From contig JBFWRV010000004.1 of NCBI GenBank assembly GCA_050248715.1, positions 89,627 through 153,626 of the forward strand: a stretch of 64,000 nucleotides of DNA, given 5' to 3'. Origin of the DNA: AWTP1-13 sp050248715. GTDB taxonomy: Bacteria > Pseudomonadota > Alphaproteobacteria > Rhizobiales > Hyphomicrobiaceae. Of this stretch, positions 45,819-54,793 are shown one piece after another. The stretch's first letter is position 1. The number at the start of each line of letters is the position of its first letter. Made by a program: the position numbers and the translations under genes. A model generated the notes under the pieces. It saw only the letters and a program-made list of their open reading frames with translations. It ran no database searches and was not told the DNA's origin.

Positions 45819-47552
45819 TTATCTCGCCGGACGAGAGGGCGAGACGGCATTGCTCTCATGCGACGGTGGCGGCACGGTTGGCTCGGCTGCAGCGGGAGCT
45901 GCATCGAGCAGCCGCGACTGCGCCAGCTCCCCCGCGGTCTCGAGGATTGGATAGGCCGCGGAGGTAAGGTGCGAATTGATGCGCTTCAGATCACGAATGA
46001 TGTCGAGATGGATGGAGCTGGTCTCGATAGATTGGGGACGTCCCTCCTTGAGCCGAGAGAAGTGCCGGTCTGTGGCCTCGAACTCGGCGGCTCGCACGGT
46101 GGTCTTCTCACGCAATAGCCGGCGCGCCAATACCACATCGCGCGTGGCGAACACGTTGAGCGCGAGGCGCATGTGGTCCACGACGTGGCCGTGGAACGCT
46201 CTCAGCTCGGCGGCCCCCTCGGGCGAAAACGCGTAACGCTTCTTGATCTTCTTGGCGGCAAGCTCCATCAGGTTCTTATCGATGATGTCGCCGATGTGCT
46301 CCAGGTTGGTGGTGAAGGTCAGTATCTCCACATACCGGCGGCTGTCCTCCTGGCCCATGTCGGCCTTCGAGGCACGGATCAGGTAGAGCTTGATGGCCTC
46401 GTGCAGGGCATCGACTTCATCGTCGGACCGCTCCACGTCGCGCACGGCCTTGATGTCCGATCCCTCGATCGCCGGCAGCGACCGCTTCAGCATGTCGAGC
46501 ACGAGGTCGCCCATCACGAGCGTCTCGCGCATCGCGCAGGCCAGCGCCTCGGATGGTGTGTCGAGCGCGCTGGGGTCGAGATGACGCGGCATGGCTCGAT
46601 CCGTGCCGGTTACGGGCTCGGGGAGCAGCCGTTCGGCAATGGCCGCCACATAGCTCAGCAGCGGCATCGCCACGGCGGCCAAGGCGAGATTGAAGCCCAA
46701 GTGAAAGTTCACGGCGAGGCGCGCCGGATCGCCCGAAACCTTCGAGGTCGCATGCGCCAGAAGTGCGGCAAACGGAAGGGCCACGACGATGAACGCCGCC
46801 CTGGCGAGCAGATTGCCCAGCACGACCCGGCGCGCGGCGACCGCAGAGCCAGACAGCGCCGTGAGCGGCACGACCGCACCGCCCAGGTTGGCGCCCAGCA
46901 CCAGAGCCACCGTGAGCCGCCCGTCGATGACGCCGCCGCCCGCAAGCGACATGACGAACAGCACCATGGCAAGACTGGAATGGGCGAGCCAGGTCATGGC
47001 CGCGGCCGAGAGCACGGCAAGCAGCGGAACTTTCTCGGTGCCGAGCGAGGACAGCACGAGCTGCAGGATGGGATTGTCGCGCAGCTGGGCTGCGACCTGC
47101 GCGATGACCGTGAGGCCGAGCAGCATCAGGCCGAAGCCTATGAGCACGCGACCCCCTCCTCGCACCTCGTCCTTGTCGGAGGCGTGGAACAACACGACGC
47201 CGACGAACAGGAGCCCCGCCCAGATCCACTTGATGTCGATCGCGTACACTTGCGCCACGAGAGCGGTGCCCACATCGGCCCCGAGCATGATGGCGAGCGC
47301 GAGCGGTAAAGCGACGAGCTTGCGGCTGGCGAAGGACGCCAGAAGCAAAGCAGTCGCGGTGGCACTCTGCAGCAGCCCGGTCACGCCGATGCCGGTTGCG
47401 AACGCGTTGAAGCGGTTCGAGCACGCCTTGCCGATGAGCGAGCGCAAGGATGCGCCGAACGCGCGCGTCATGCCGGTCCGGACCATGCGCACGCTCCAGA
47501 GGAGCAGCGCGACGCCTCCCATAAGAGTCAGCAGCAGCGCGCTTCCTTGCAT
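45819..47552 (-). CDS. Na/Pi-cotransporter-family protein with PhoU-like C-terminal domain
   Basis: 577 residues from the ATG at 47552, with GGAGG five bases upstream. Two Na_Pi_cotrans repeats carry the QSATATALL motif (near residue 63) and its counterpart AHSSLAMVLFVMSL; about eight helices cover residues 1-320. Residues about 340-540 form a helical PhoU-like domain with TTNLEHIGDIIDKNLME. The E. coli relative YjbB is implicated in phosphate export. The gene is last in a same-strand run with a TRAP transporter and phosphonate genes, 61 bases after dctM. Export of phosphate released by C-P cleavage is an attractive inference. Confidence 0.85.
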   Translation of the reverse strand: MQGSALLLTLMGGVALLLWSVRMVRTGMTRAFGASLRSLIGKACSNRFNAFATGIGVTGLLQSATATALLLASFASRKLVALPLALAIMLGADVGTALVAQVYAIDIKWIWAGLLFVGVVLFHASDKDEVRGGGRVLIGFGLMLLGLTVIAQVAAQLRDNPILQLVLSSLGTEKVPLLAVLSAAAMTWLAHSSLAMVLFVMSLAGGGVIDGRLTVALVLGANLGGAVVPLTALSGSAVAARRVVLGNLLARAAFIVVALPFAALLAHATSKVSGDPARLAVNFHLGFNLALAAVAMPLLSYVAAIAERLLPEPVTGTDRAMPRHLDPSALDTPSEALACAMRETLVMGDLVLDMLKRSLPAIEGSDIKAVRDVERSDDEVDALHEAIKLYLIRASKADMGQEDSRRYVEILTFTTNLEHIGDIIDKNLMELAAKKIKKRYAFSPEGAAELRAFHGHVVDHMRLALNVFATRDVVLARRLLREKTTVRAAEFEATDRHFSRLKEGRPQSIETSSIHLDIIRDLKRINSHLTSAAYPILETAGELAQSRLLDAAPAAAEPTVPPPSHESNAVSPSRPAR

Positions 47553-47613
47553 TCGCACCTCCGGCGGATTTGCGAGATGCCCATACGGACGAGCTTGCAG
47601 GCCTGCGCCGCTT

Positions 47614-48930
47614 CTATCGGTACCAGAGTGTCGGCAGGTACAGTGCGATGTCCGGAACGAAGTAGATCAGCAGCACGCAGGCCCATTGCAGCAGCATGAA
47701 CGGCATCATGCCGCGGTAGATCTGCCAAAGGTTCCAGCTCGGCACGACGGCCTTCAGGTAGTAGGCAGAAAGCGCCACGGGCGGCGAGAGCCAGCACGTC
47801 TGCAGCGTGACGGCCACCAGGACGCTGAACCAGATCATGTCGACCTGCAGCGCCTGCAGTAGCGGGAGGAAGATGGGCACGATGATGACGACGATCGGCA
47901 CCCATTCCAGCGGCCATCCGAGCAGGAAGCAGATCGCCAAGATGCTGACGATGAGCAGGCCGGGCGGAATGTTCCACTCCAGGATCGTATCGGCCAGGAA
48001 CTTGGGCGTCCCGAACGCGGAGAACACCGAGCCGAGAAACGTCGACGCCGCCAGCAGGATCATCACCATCGCCGTCGTCTGCGCCGTGCGGTAGGCGGCA
48101 TCCTTGAGCACGGTTAAGGAGATCTGGCCGTTGAGCGCCGTAATCAGGATCGCGCCCAGGCAGCCGAGCGCCGCGCCTTCGGTCGGCGTCGCCCAGCCGG
48201 AGATGATGGCGCCGAGCGTGAGGAGGATCAGGAACGTCGGCGGCAGAAACCCGACGACGAGCTCCTTGAGGATGTAGCCCTTGCTGACGTTCAGCTCGTC
48301 GGCCGGCAGCGGCGGTCCGAGTTGCGGCCTGAGCCATGTCCGGCCCAGGGTGTAGACCAGATAGAGGAAGGACAGCAGCAGCCCCGGCAGGATGGCGGCA
48401 GCGTAGAGCCTTGCGATGGAAACCTGGAACGAGGGACCCATGACCACCAGCATCACGCTCGGCGGAATGAGAATGCCGAGCGTGCCCCCGGCGGTGATTG
48501 TGCCGGCCGACAACGCGGTGTCGTAGCCGCGTTTCTGCATGATCGGTCCGGCCATCAGGCCGATGATGGCGACGGATGCGCCGACGATGCCTGTTGCGGC
48601 GGCGAACAGCGTCGCAGTGAAAATGGTGGCGATGTAGAGCGAGCCGTGGCGGCGCCCGAATGCGAGCTGAATGGCGTGGAACAGGCGTCCCATCAGGCCC
48701 GAGCTTTCCAGCACGTAGCCCATGAAGGTGAACAGCGCGACCGCCGCCAGCACAGTCTCCATCATGGTCGAGAAATATTGATAGGTCATCAGATGGAAGA
48801 CGCGGTCGCCGAGGCCGTAGTAGCCGAACGCCATCGCCAGAAAGAACAGCGTGAAGGAGATCGGGAACCCGGCGAGGATCACCACGAACAGCACGCCGAT
48901 CAGGACGAGGCCGAGGATTTCGAGGCTCAT
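47614..48930 (-). CDS. dctM: TRAP transporter large permease (DctM)
   Basis: 438 residues, about 12 hydrophobic helices. GFPISFTLFFLAMAFGYYGL at the start, AGGTLGILIPPSVMLVVMG near 148-166 and LGWPLEWVPIVVIIVPIFLP near 340 are DctM hallmarks. It is the sodium-driven channel subunit and works with DctQ and the binding protein DctP. Coding starts 50 bases after dctQ. It belongs to the branch with a single large subunit and separate small subunit. Here it is embedded with phosphonate catabolic genes. Confidence 0.9.
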   Translation of the reverse strand: MSLEILGLVLIGVLFVVILAGFPISFTLFFLAMAFGYYGLGDRVFHLMTYQYFSTMMETVLAAVALFTFMGYVLESSGLMGRLFHAIQLAFGRRHGSLYIATIFTATLFAAATGIVGASVAIIGLMAGPIMQKRGYDTALSAGTITAGGTLGILIPPSVMLVVMGPSFQVSIARLYAAAILPGLLLSFLYLVYTLGRTWLRPQLGPPLPADELNVSKGYILKELVVGFLPPTFLILLTLGAIISGWATPTEGAALGCLGAILITALNGQISLTVLKDAAYRTAQTTAMVMILLAASTFLGSVFSAFGTPKFLADTILEWNIPPGLLIVSILAICFLLGWPLEWVPIVVIIVPIFLPLLQALQVDMIWFSVLVAVTLQTCWLSPPVALSAYYLKAVVPSWNLWQIYRGMMPFMLLQWACVLLIYFVPDIALYLPTLWYR

Positions 48931-48980
48931 GGATCGAACTCAGCGATGCCTATTGGAGGGAGCTGGCTGTGTATCGTCAT

Positions 48981-49517
48981 TCAGGTGACTTCGCTGGGCT
49001 CGACCTTGCGGTAGTCGATGCCCGTCTGGAGGGCCCTGAAGCACTTCAGGACCTCGGCGAAGCCCTGCAGCAGCAGCAGCGCGGCGGTGACCGGAATGAC
49101 CGTCTTGTACCAGTAGGCCGGAGGCCGCCAGGACGTGATCAACTCTTCCCTGAAGAACCAGGATTCCTCGGCGAACTCCCAACTCAGCCAGAGGAACATC
49201 GCCATGCCCGGCAGGAAGAATACGACGTACTGGACGATGTCGAGCCAGAGCTGGGTGCGCAGCGAGAGGTGCTGCGTGAGAAAGTCGGTGCGGATGTGCT
49301 TCTGCAGGCTGAGCGCGTAGGCGGCCGCAAGCGAAAAATGCGTGCCATAGGCCATGGTCGCCACGTCATTGGCCCAGATCGTGGGCTGGTAGAACTTGCG
49401 CACGAGCACCTCGAACACCAGCACCGCGAACATCGGAATGATCAGCCAGGCGGCCAGCTTGCCGGTCCATATGCTGATCGCGTCGATGACCCGGGTCACG
49501 CGGTCGATGGCGTTCAT
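48981..49517 (-). CDS. dctQ: TRAP transporter small permease (DctQ)
   Basis: 178 residues from the ATG at 49517, preceded by AGGAGCCCAGCC; a longer in-frame extension of 48 residues has no membrane or family character. Four hydrophobic helices, with FEVLVRKFYQPTIWANDVATMAYG at residues about 35-58, typical of DctQ (R-x-x-F-x-x-P-x-x-W). It scaffolds DctM in the inner membrane. The gap before it contains a hairpin following dctP. Confidence 0.88.
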   Translation of the reverse strand: MNAIDRVTRVIDAISIWTGKLAAWLIIPMFAVLVFEVLVRKFYQPTIWANDVATMAYGTHFSLAAAYALSLQKHIRTDFLTQHLSLRTQLWLDIVQYVVFFLPGMAMFLWLSWEFAEESWFFREELITSWRPPAYWYKTVIPVTAALLLLQGFAEVLKCFRALQTGIDYRKVEPSEVT

Positions 49518-49590
49518 GGCTGGGCTCCTGTGCCCCATCCCCGCGTGACTTGGAGACGGCACGATGCGACTGGGAAGACAGGTTGCCGGC

Positions 49591-49617
49591 CTGCCGGAGC
49601 CAGTCGGTCTCCGGCAG
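49591..49617 (-). terminator. Intercistronic hairpin between dctP and dctQ
   Basis: Perfect 9-bp inverted repeat CTGCCGGAG / CTCCGGCAG around a nine-base loop, 19 bases downstream of the dctP stop. No T-run. Probably stabilises the 3' end of the dctP message or reduces read-through into dctQM. Confidence 0.55.
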
Positions 49618-49635
49618 CCTGCCTGCGGGGCCGCG

Positions 49636-50745
49636 CTACTTCGTGTCGGCTGCGCCCGCAATCAGCGTCGAAAGCTTCGACGTCTCACGCGTATAGGGCA
49701 CGACCACCTTTGCGAACGCGCGCTGGGAGTCGAGCACCTTCTTGAAGAACTCGTTCTTCCCCTCCAGCTCACCCAGCACCTTCTTCGAGGCCGCGATCCA
49801 GGCCGGGGCATAGTCGGCCGGGGCGTCGAACATGGTGACACCCTTCTCGCGCAGCACCTGCAGGGCCTTGGCGTTCTCATGGATGAAGTAGAGCTGCGCC
49901 TCGTACAGCGAGGTCGTCATGGCCACCTCGACGATTGCCTGCAGATCAGGCGGCAGCTCGCGCCATTTCTTGCCGTTGATGAGCACGTCTGCAATGTCGA
50001 TCGCCTGGTGCAGGCCCTGGATCGAGTAGAACTTGAAAACGTCCTGCAAGCCGACCTTGAGATCGTTGGCCGGATTGATCCATTCCACGCCGTCGATCAC
50101 GCCGCGCTCGGCTGCCGGGATGAGCTCTGCCGCGGCGAGGTTCATGGGAACACCGCCAAGCTCCTTGAGCACCTGGCTCGGAAGGCCGGAGGAGATGCGG
50201 AAGCGCAGGCTCTTGAAGTCGTTCACGGAGGTGATCGGCTTCTTGAACCAGCCGAGCGCCTCGGGACCGTCCGGGGCATAGAGGAAGGGCATTACGTCGG
50301 CGCGCAGCATCTTCGTGTAGTACTCGATATAGAGGTCGCGGCCGCCACCGTTGAGATACCACGCGATGTGGGTCTGCTGATCGAGCCCGCTCGCCGATCC
50401 GCCGAGCGGCGCGCTGAACAGCCCGCCGGCGGGATGCTTGCCGATCGCATAGTGCGTCCACCACTGGCCGGCGTCGACGAGACCCTTGTTCACTGCATCG
50501 AGGATCTCGTTCGGATTGACGACGGCGCCGCTCGGCATGATTTCGATCTTCAGGCGGCCGCCCGACATCTTGTCGACGTTAGTTGCGAACCGGGTAAGCA
50601 AGACGTGATGCGGCGTGCCCGTCGGGTTCGCGCTCTGCAGCTTCCACTTGAACTGGCCCTGCTGCGACTGCGCAGGCTGGGCCACCAGAGCTGCGCCCAT
50701 GGCGACGGCAGCTCCCGCTGCCATCAGAAAGTTTCTGCGTTGCAT
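49636..50745 (-). CDS. dctP: TRAP transporter periplasmic binding protein (DctP)
   Basis: 369 residues. MQRRNFLMAAGAAVAMGAAL is an export signal with a twin-arginine-like RRNFL motif, so Tat export is likely. FKWKLQSANPTGTPHHVLLTRFA is split across the start of the mature protein. The central region has the DctP arginine in LRFRISSGLPSQVLKELGG and GVIDGVEWINPANDLKVGL. The ligand is normally an acid held by that arginine. The gene lies 91 bases downstream of phnY, so a phosphonate such as 2-hydroxyethylphosphonate or phosphonoacetate is a reasonable ligand guess. Confidence 0.88.
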   Translation of the reverse strand: MQRRNFLMAAGAAVAMGAALVAQPAQSQQGQFKWKLQSANPTGTPHHVLLTRFATNVDKMSGGRLKIEIMPSGAVVNPNEILDAVNKGLVDAGQWWTHYAIGKHPAGGLFSAPLGGSASGLDQQTHIAWYLNGGGRDLYIEYYTKMLRADVMPFLYAPDGPEALGWFKKPITSVNDFKSLRFRISSGLPSQVLKELGGVPMNLAAAELIPAAERGVIDGVEWINPANDLKVGLQDVFKFYSIQGLHQAIDIADVLINGKKWRELPPDLQAIVEVAMTTSLYEAQLYFIHENAKALQVLREKGVTMFDAPADYAPAWIAASKKVLGELEGKNEFFKKVLDSQRAFAKVVVPYTRETSKLSTLIAGAADTK

Positions 50746-50836
50746 CTTTCGGTTTCCTCCTTGGCTATCTGGTACTCGCTGACCATCTCGTGTCGTTGCC
50801 GCTGTTTCGAGCCCGTTTGCGCGCCGCTCGCCTCGC

Positions 50837-52288
50837 TCAGGCGTGCCAGGGAAGCGAGTACGTGCGCACGTTGGTGAAGCTCTTCATCGCTTCCCACACG
50901 CCCTCCTTGTAGCCGAGCCCCGAATCCTTGATGCCGCCGAACGGCGACATCTCGATGCGATAGCCGGGCACCTCCCACACGTTGACCGTACCGACGTCGA
51001 GCTCGGCGATGAAGCGCGTGATGTAGTCGAGCCGGTTGGTGCACACGCCCGAGGACAACCCGTAGGCGGTCGAGTTGGAGATGCGGATCACCTCGTCGAT
51101 GTTGTTGGGAACGCGGATGAGCGGAATGACCGGCCCGAAGGTCTCCTCGTGCACCAGCTCTGCCAGGTACGGCACGCGGTCGACTACCGTCGGCGGGAAC
51201 AGCGCGCCTTCGCGCCGTGCGCCATGAAGGACCTCAGCACCTTGTTCGACCGCCGCCTTGACGCGCGCCTCGAAGAGCTTCGCGGCACCTTCGTGGATCA
51301 CGGTGCCGACATCGACCGTCGGGTCCGAGGGATCGCCGCACTTGAGCTTTCTGGCCTTCTCCACCACTAGCTTGGCGAACGCGTCCGCGACGACCTCGAC
51401 CACGAGGATGCGCTTGACCGCCGTGCAGCGCTGCCCGGAATTCTTGGTTGCTCCCTGCACGGCAAGCTCGGCCGCCTTGTCGAGGTCGGCATCCTCCATC
51501 ACGATTAGCGGGTCGTTGCCGCCGAGTTCGAGCACGAGGCGCCGATAGCCGGCCTTCTCGGCAATGTATTTGCCGACCCGCACCGAGCCAGTGAACGTGA
51601 CCAGATCGCAGTCCGGGTCGGTGATCATCGCATCCCCCATGGTGCGAGGATTGCCCGTGACGACCGACAGCATCTCGGGAGGCAGCCCGGCCTCGTAGAG
51701 AACGTCGGCGAGCGCCAGCGCGGTGAGCGGCGTCAGCTCGGTGGGCTTGAGCACCACGCGGTTGTTGGTGGCGATCGCCGGCGCGAGCTTGTGGCTCACC
51801 ATGTTGAGCGGATGGTTGAACGGCGTGATGGCCGAGATCACGCCCAGCAGCGGCATGCGGGTCGTGAAGATCTTGCGCGCCTTGCCGTTGGGGGAGATGT
51901 CGCAGGAGAACTGCTCGCCGTCGTCGCGGATCGCAAGCTGCCCGGCAAACGACCACACGTCGTAGGCACGGGTCGATTCGTAGATTGCGTCCTTCCAGCA
52001 CAGCCCCGCCTCCGCGGAGATCAGCCTGGCGAACTCCTCGCGGCGCGAGGCGAGGATCTCGGCGGTCTTGAGCAGGATCTGCTGGCGCTCGTAGCGCGAC
52101 AGCTTCGGCTTGAAAGCACGGGCCTTGGCGAAGGCCTCGCGCACGTGCTCCGGCCTCGCCACCGGCACCGTGCCGACTAACACGTTGTCGTAGGGGTTGC
52201 GGACCTCGATTACCTCGTCGGTGGCAACGCGCTTGCCGGCGATGCGCATCGCCTCGGTGCGGGTGGACAGTCTGGCCCTGCCGGACAT
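50837..52288 (-). CDS. phnY: Phosphonoacetaldehyde dehydrogenase (PhnY-like aldehyde dehydrogenase)
   Basis: 483 residues from the ATG at 52288, with GAGGGGAAAG upstream. The ALDH fold is complete: Glu254 in LELGGNDP and Cys288 in NSGQRCTAVKR are the catalytic pair, and PFNHPLNMVSHKLAPA and TFTGSVRVGK bind NAD. KRIL after the catalytic Cys and the VWEVPGYRIEMSPFGG stretch match PhnY. It oxidises phosphonoacetaldehyde to phosphonoacetate, the substrate of the enzyme encoded just upstream. The phnA stop is 10 bases away, so the two are one operon. Context strongly supports the specificity. Confidence 0.9.
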   Translation of the reverse strand: MSGRARLSTRTEAMRIAGKRVATDEVIEVRNPYDNVLVGTVPVARPEHVREAFAKARAFKPKLSRYERQQILLKTAEILASRREEFARLISAEAGLCWKDAIYESTRAYDVWSFAGQLAIRDDGEQFSCDISPNGKARKIFTTRMPLLGVISAITPFNHPLNMVSHKLAPAIATNNRVVLKPTELTPLTALALADVLYEAGLPPEMLSVVTGNPRTMGDAMITDPDCDLVTFTGSVRVGKYIAEKAGYRRLVLELGGNDPLIVMEDADLDKAAELAVQGATKNSGQRCTAVKRILVVEVVADAFAKLVVEKARKLKCGDPSDPTVDVGTVIHEGAAKLFEARVKAAVEQGAEVLHGARREGALFPPTVVDRVPYLAELVHEETFGPVIPLIRVPNNIDEVIRISNSTAYGLSSGVCTNRLDYITRFIAELDVGTVNVWEVPGYRIEMSPFGGIKDSGLGYKEGVWEAMKSFTNVRTYSLPWHA

Positions 52289-52298
52289 GGCTTTCCCC

Positions 52299-53540
52299 TC
52301 AGTGAGTGTCGTTGAGCGCCACGGAGAACACGTCGAACGTGCGCAGTCGGTGACCCGGCGGGAGCTTGACCTTGCGGTTGGAGATCATCGGCACCCGCTG
52401 CTCGGTGAGCCCGCCGTGCGAGCGCAGCGGCTCGGTGAGGCCCGAGAGGTCATGCTTGGCAGCCGCTGTTCCAAGCGTCTTGTGCTGCGAGGAGATGACG
52501 ACGATGTCGCCGATCCGGTCAGGCGGCAGCTCGAACTCCGTGCAGGCTTCGGCACGCGTCAGAGCCTGCTCGACGCCGGTTGTCGCCTCGAGTTTCGCGA
52601 TTAGGCCGCTCACATCCGAGCCCTGCGACACATATATGGTCGCGAACGAGCCGAGCGCGCCGTGATGGACCACGTAAGGATCGGTGATGGGCAGGATCAC
52701 GCGCGCCTTGCCGGGTCCCAGCCAGCTCTCGAACAAGGGGTCGAGATAGAGCACGTCCGGCGAGCCGTCGGCGAGGTGCTTGTCGTTCATGCCGTGGTCG
52801 GCGGTGGCGACCACGACGCAGCCGATCGCGTCGAGGCGGCCGATGTTGCCGTCGATCATCGCGTAGAAATCGTTGGCGATCTTGGAGCCCGGCGCGCACT
52901 TGTGCTGGATATAGTCGGTAGTCGACAGGTACATGAGGTCCGGACGGAAGGTCTCAGCCAGCTTGACGCCCGCGGCCAGCACGAACCCCGACAGGTCGGC
53001 CGAATAGACGTCCGGGACGCCCATGCCGACGAATTGGGGCACGTTGTCGATGCCATTGTCCTCCCTGGTCGCCTTGTCGGCGCGCTCCGATGAGAAGGCG
53101 ATGGCGCGGCCGCTGGCATAGTCGAGCCCGTTGGAAAGCAGAAGCCGGAGCTTGTCCTTGGCGGTGACCATGGCGACCTTGCAGCCGGCGTCATGGAAGC
53201 CGGCAAGAATGGTCGGCGCGCGCATGAACTTGGGATCGTTCATCATGACTTCGGCGTCGGTCGCGGGGTCGTAGAAGAAGTTGCCCGCAATGCCGTGCAC
53301 CGCCGGCGGCCGGCCGGTGATGATCGAGAGGTTGTTCGGATTGGTGAAGCTCGGGATCACGCACTCGGCGGTGAGGTTGGCACCCGTCTTCATGAACCGG
53401 GCGAAGTTTGGCGCAACGCCAGCCTCGATCGCCTGCTCGATGTAGCCGGGCTCCGAGCCGTCGATGCAGATGACGACAGTGGGCGACGCAGGCCGCTTGT
53501 AGCTCCGTCCGTTGACGACCACAGGCTGCGCGCTCGTCAT
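52299..53540 (-). CDS. phnA: Phosphonoacetate hydrolase
   Basis: 413 residues from the ATG at 53540, with GGGAGA upstream; an in-frame start 18 bases earlier is possible. It belongs to the alkaline-phosphatase superfamily. The metal and catalytic set matches the known enzyme: Asp28 (CIDGSE), Thr66 nucleophile (PSFTNPNN), Asp209 and His213 (TTDYIQHK), Asp248 and His249 (TADHG), and His375 (RSHGG). It cleaves the C-P bond of phosphonoacetate to acetate and phosphate in the cytosol. Flanked by a possible alcohol dehydrogenase and phnY in one operon. Confidence 0.95.
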   Translation of the reverse strand: MTSAQPVVVNGRSYKRPASPTVVICIDGSEPGYIEQAIEAGVAPNFARFMKTGANLTAECVIPSFTNPNNLSIITGRPPAVHGIAGNFFYDPATDAEVMMNDPKFMRAPTILAGFHDAGCKVAMVTAKDKLRLLLSNGLDYASGRAIAFSSERADKATREDNGIDNVPQFVGMGVPDVYSADLSGFVLAAGVKLAETFRPDLMYLSTTDYIQHKCAPGSKIANDFYAMIDGNIGRLDAIGCVVVATADHGMNDKHLADGSPDVLYLDPLFESWLGPGKARVILPITDPYVVHHGALGSFATIYVSQGSDVSGLIAKLEATTGVEQALTRAEACTEFELPPDRIGDIVVISSQHKTLGTAAAKHDLSGLTEPLRSHGGLTEQRVPMISNRKVKLPPGHRLRTFDVFSVALNDTH

Positions 53541-53554
53541 CACTGTCTCCCTCT

Positions 53555-54640
53555 TCACGCGGCCAGGTCGTGCCGCCCGATGAAGTTGCGTCCGCGTTCC
53601 CCTTGCGAGGCCTTCACTACGAGTGCCCGCCAGTCCCGCGACGACAAGCCGTAGGAAGCCGGATCGGTCGACACGCCAAGCCCTTCGAGAAAGGCGGCAA
53701 GCCGCGCGGCACCTGCCGCCAGATCGTCCCCGAAGATGCGCCGCAGATTGGCATCGCAGTCCGCGTCATGCCCGAGCGACCAGCGCATCACCGTCGGCAG
53801 CGAGAAGGAACAGGCGATACCGTGGATCGTGCCGGCATGCAGCGTGATGTCGTAAGAAATATTGTGCGCAAGCGCGGTCTTGGTATTGGAGAAGGCAAGC
53901 CCTGCCATGAGCGCCGCCCGCGCCTGCCGCTCCCGCAGCCCGGCGTTGCCCGGATCGTCGAGGAGCATGGGCAGCACCTGCATGATCTCGCGCGCCGCCG
54001 CCACGGCGAAGTTGGCGGAGATCGGGTTGGCGCTGACATTCCAGATGCTTTCCAGCGCGTGCGAGAGCGCGTCGAGGCCCGTTGCGAGCGTCAGTGCCCG
54101 CGGCGCGCCCAGCGTGAGCGCCGGGTCGACGAGCGCCACCTCGGGATAGAGGGCAGGGTGCGCCAGGGAATGCTTGTTGCCGCTCGCCTGGTCCCACACC
54201 GTTGCCCAGGACGTCACTTCGCTGCCGGTGCCCGCCGTGGAGGGCACTGCGATGATCGGCGTGACAGTCGACCCGTCAAGCGCCGGACCGCCGGTAAGGG
54301 AAGCAAGCACGCGCGAGAAGTCGCCCTGCGAGGCTGCGACGACCTTCGCCGCATCGATGATCGAGCCGCCGCCGAGCGCGACGATGACCTCGGGCTTGGG
54401 CGAGGCAGCACCGTAGATCCGGCACGATTGCGCCAGATCCCTCACGTCCGGGTTGGTGACGATGTTGTCGATGGTCACTGCCGGCGCGCCCGCCTCGGCC
54501 CTTATGCCCGCGGCCATCTCGCGAAACGCGGGCATGTCGTAGGTGACGAGCGCCCAGCGGCGCTTGCCGATCAGGCCGCCGACCTTGCCGATGGCGCCGG
54601 CGCCGAACTCGATCCTGACGGGGTTACTGTAGGCCCACAT
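53555..54640 (-). CDS. Iron-containing alcohol dehydrogenase, likely acting on a C2 phosphonate
   Basis: 361 residues from the ATG at 54640, preceded by GGGCGGAAAGC; longer in-frame starts add unrelated residues. NAD-binding GGGSIIDAAKV is at 90-100. Metal ligands Asp190, His194, His259 and His273 are in GLDALSHALE and the AHNISYDITLHAGTIHG stretch. It is the first gene of the phn operon, 14 bases from phnA. Related Fe-ADHs interconvert phosphonoacetaldehyde and 2-hydroxyethylphosphonate (PhpC-type in biosynthesis). Here the oxidative direction, feeding PhnY, is inferred because no phnW transaminase is present. Another phosphonate alcohol is possible. Confidence 0.82.
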   Translation of the reverse strand: MWAYSNPVRIEFGAGAIGKVGGLIGKRRWALVTYDMPAFREMAAGIRAEAGAPAVTIDNIVTNPDVRDLAQSCRIYGAASPKPEVIVALGGGSIIDAAKVVAASQGDFSRVLASLTGGPALDGSTVTPIIAVPSTAGTGSEVTSWATVWDQASGNKHSLAHPALYPEVALVDPALTLGAPRALTLATGLDALSHALESIWNVSANPISANFAVAAAREIMQVLPMLLDDPGNAGLRERQARAALMAGLAFSNTKTALAHNISYDITLHAGTIHGIACSFSLPTVMRWSLGHDADCDANLRRIFGDDLAAGAARLAAFLEGLGVSTDPASYGLSSRDWRALVVKASQGERGRNFIGRHDLAA

Positions 54641-54778
54641 GCTTTCCGCCCCATCCCCCTGGAGGGTAGCCCCGGCTACAGCCTCATCGGGCCGATCGAC
54701 CTTTCCGGCTCGGCGCGGGACGCGATCACCCTGGCATCGGCGCACATGAGGAACAAATTGATTTTCTTGGCGATATAG

Positions 54779-54793
54779 ATAGGTTTTTCCTAT
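54779..54793. promoter_or_regulatory. LysR-type box overlapping the regulator start codon
   Basis: ATAGGTTTTTCCTAT is a perfect dyad of ATAG-N7-CTAT form, fitting the T-N11-A rule of LysR operators (T at 54780, A at 54792). It overlaps the first bases of the LysR gene, which suggests autoregulation, and lies 138 bases from the phn operon start, within range for divergent control. Confidence 0.6.
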
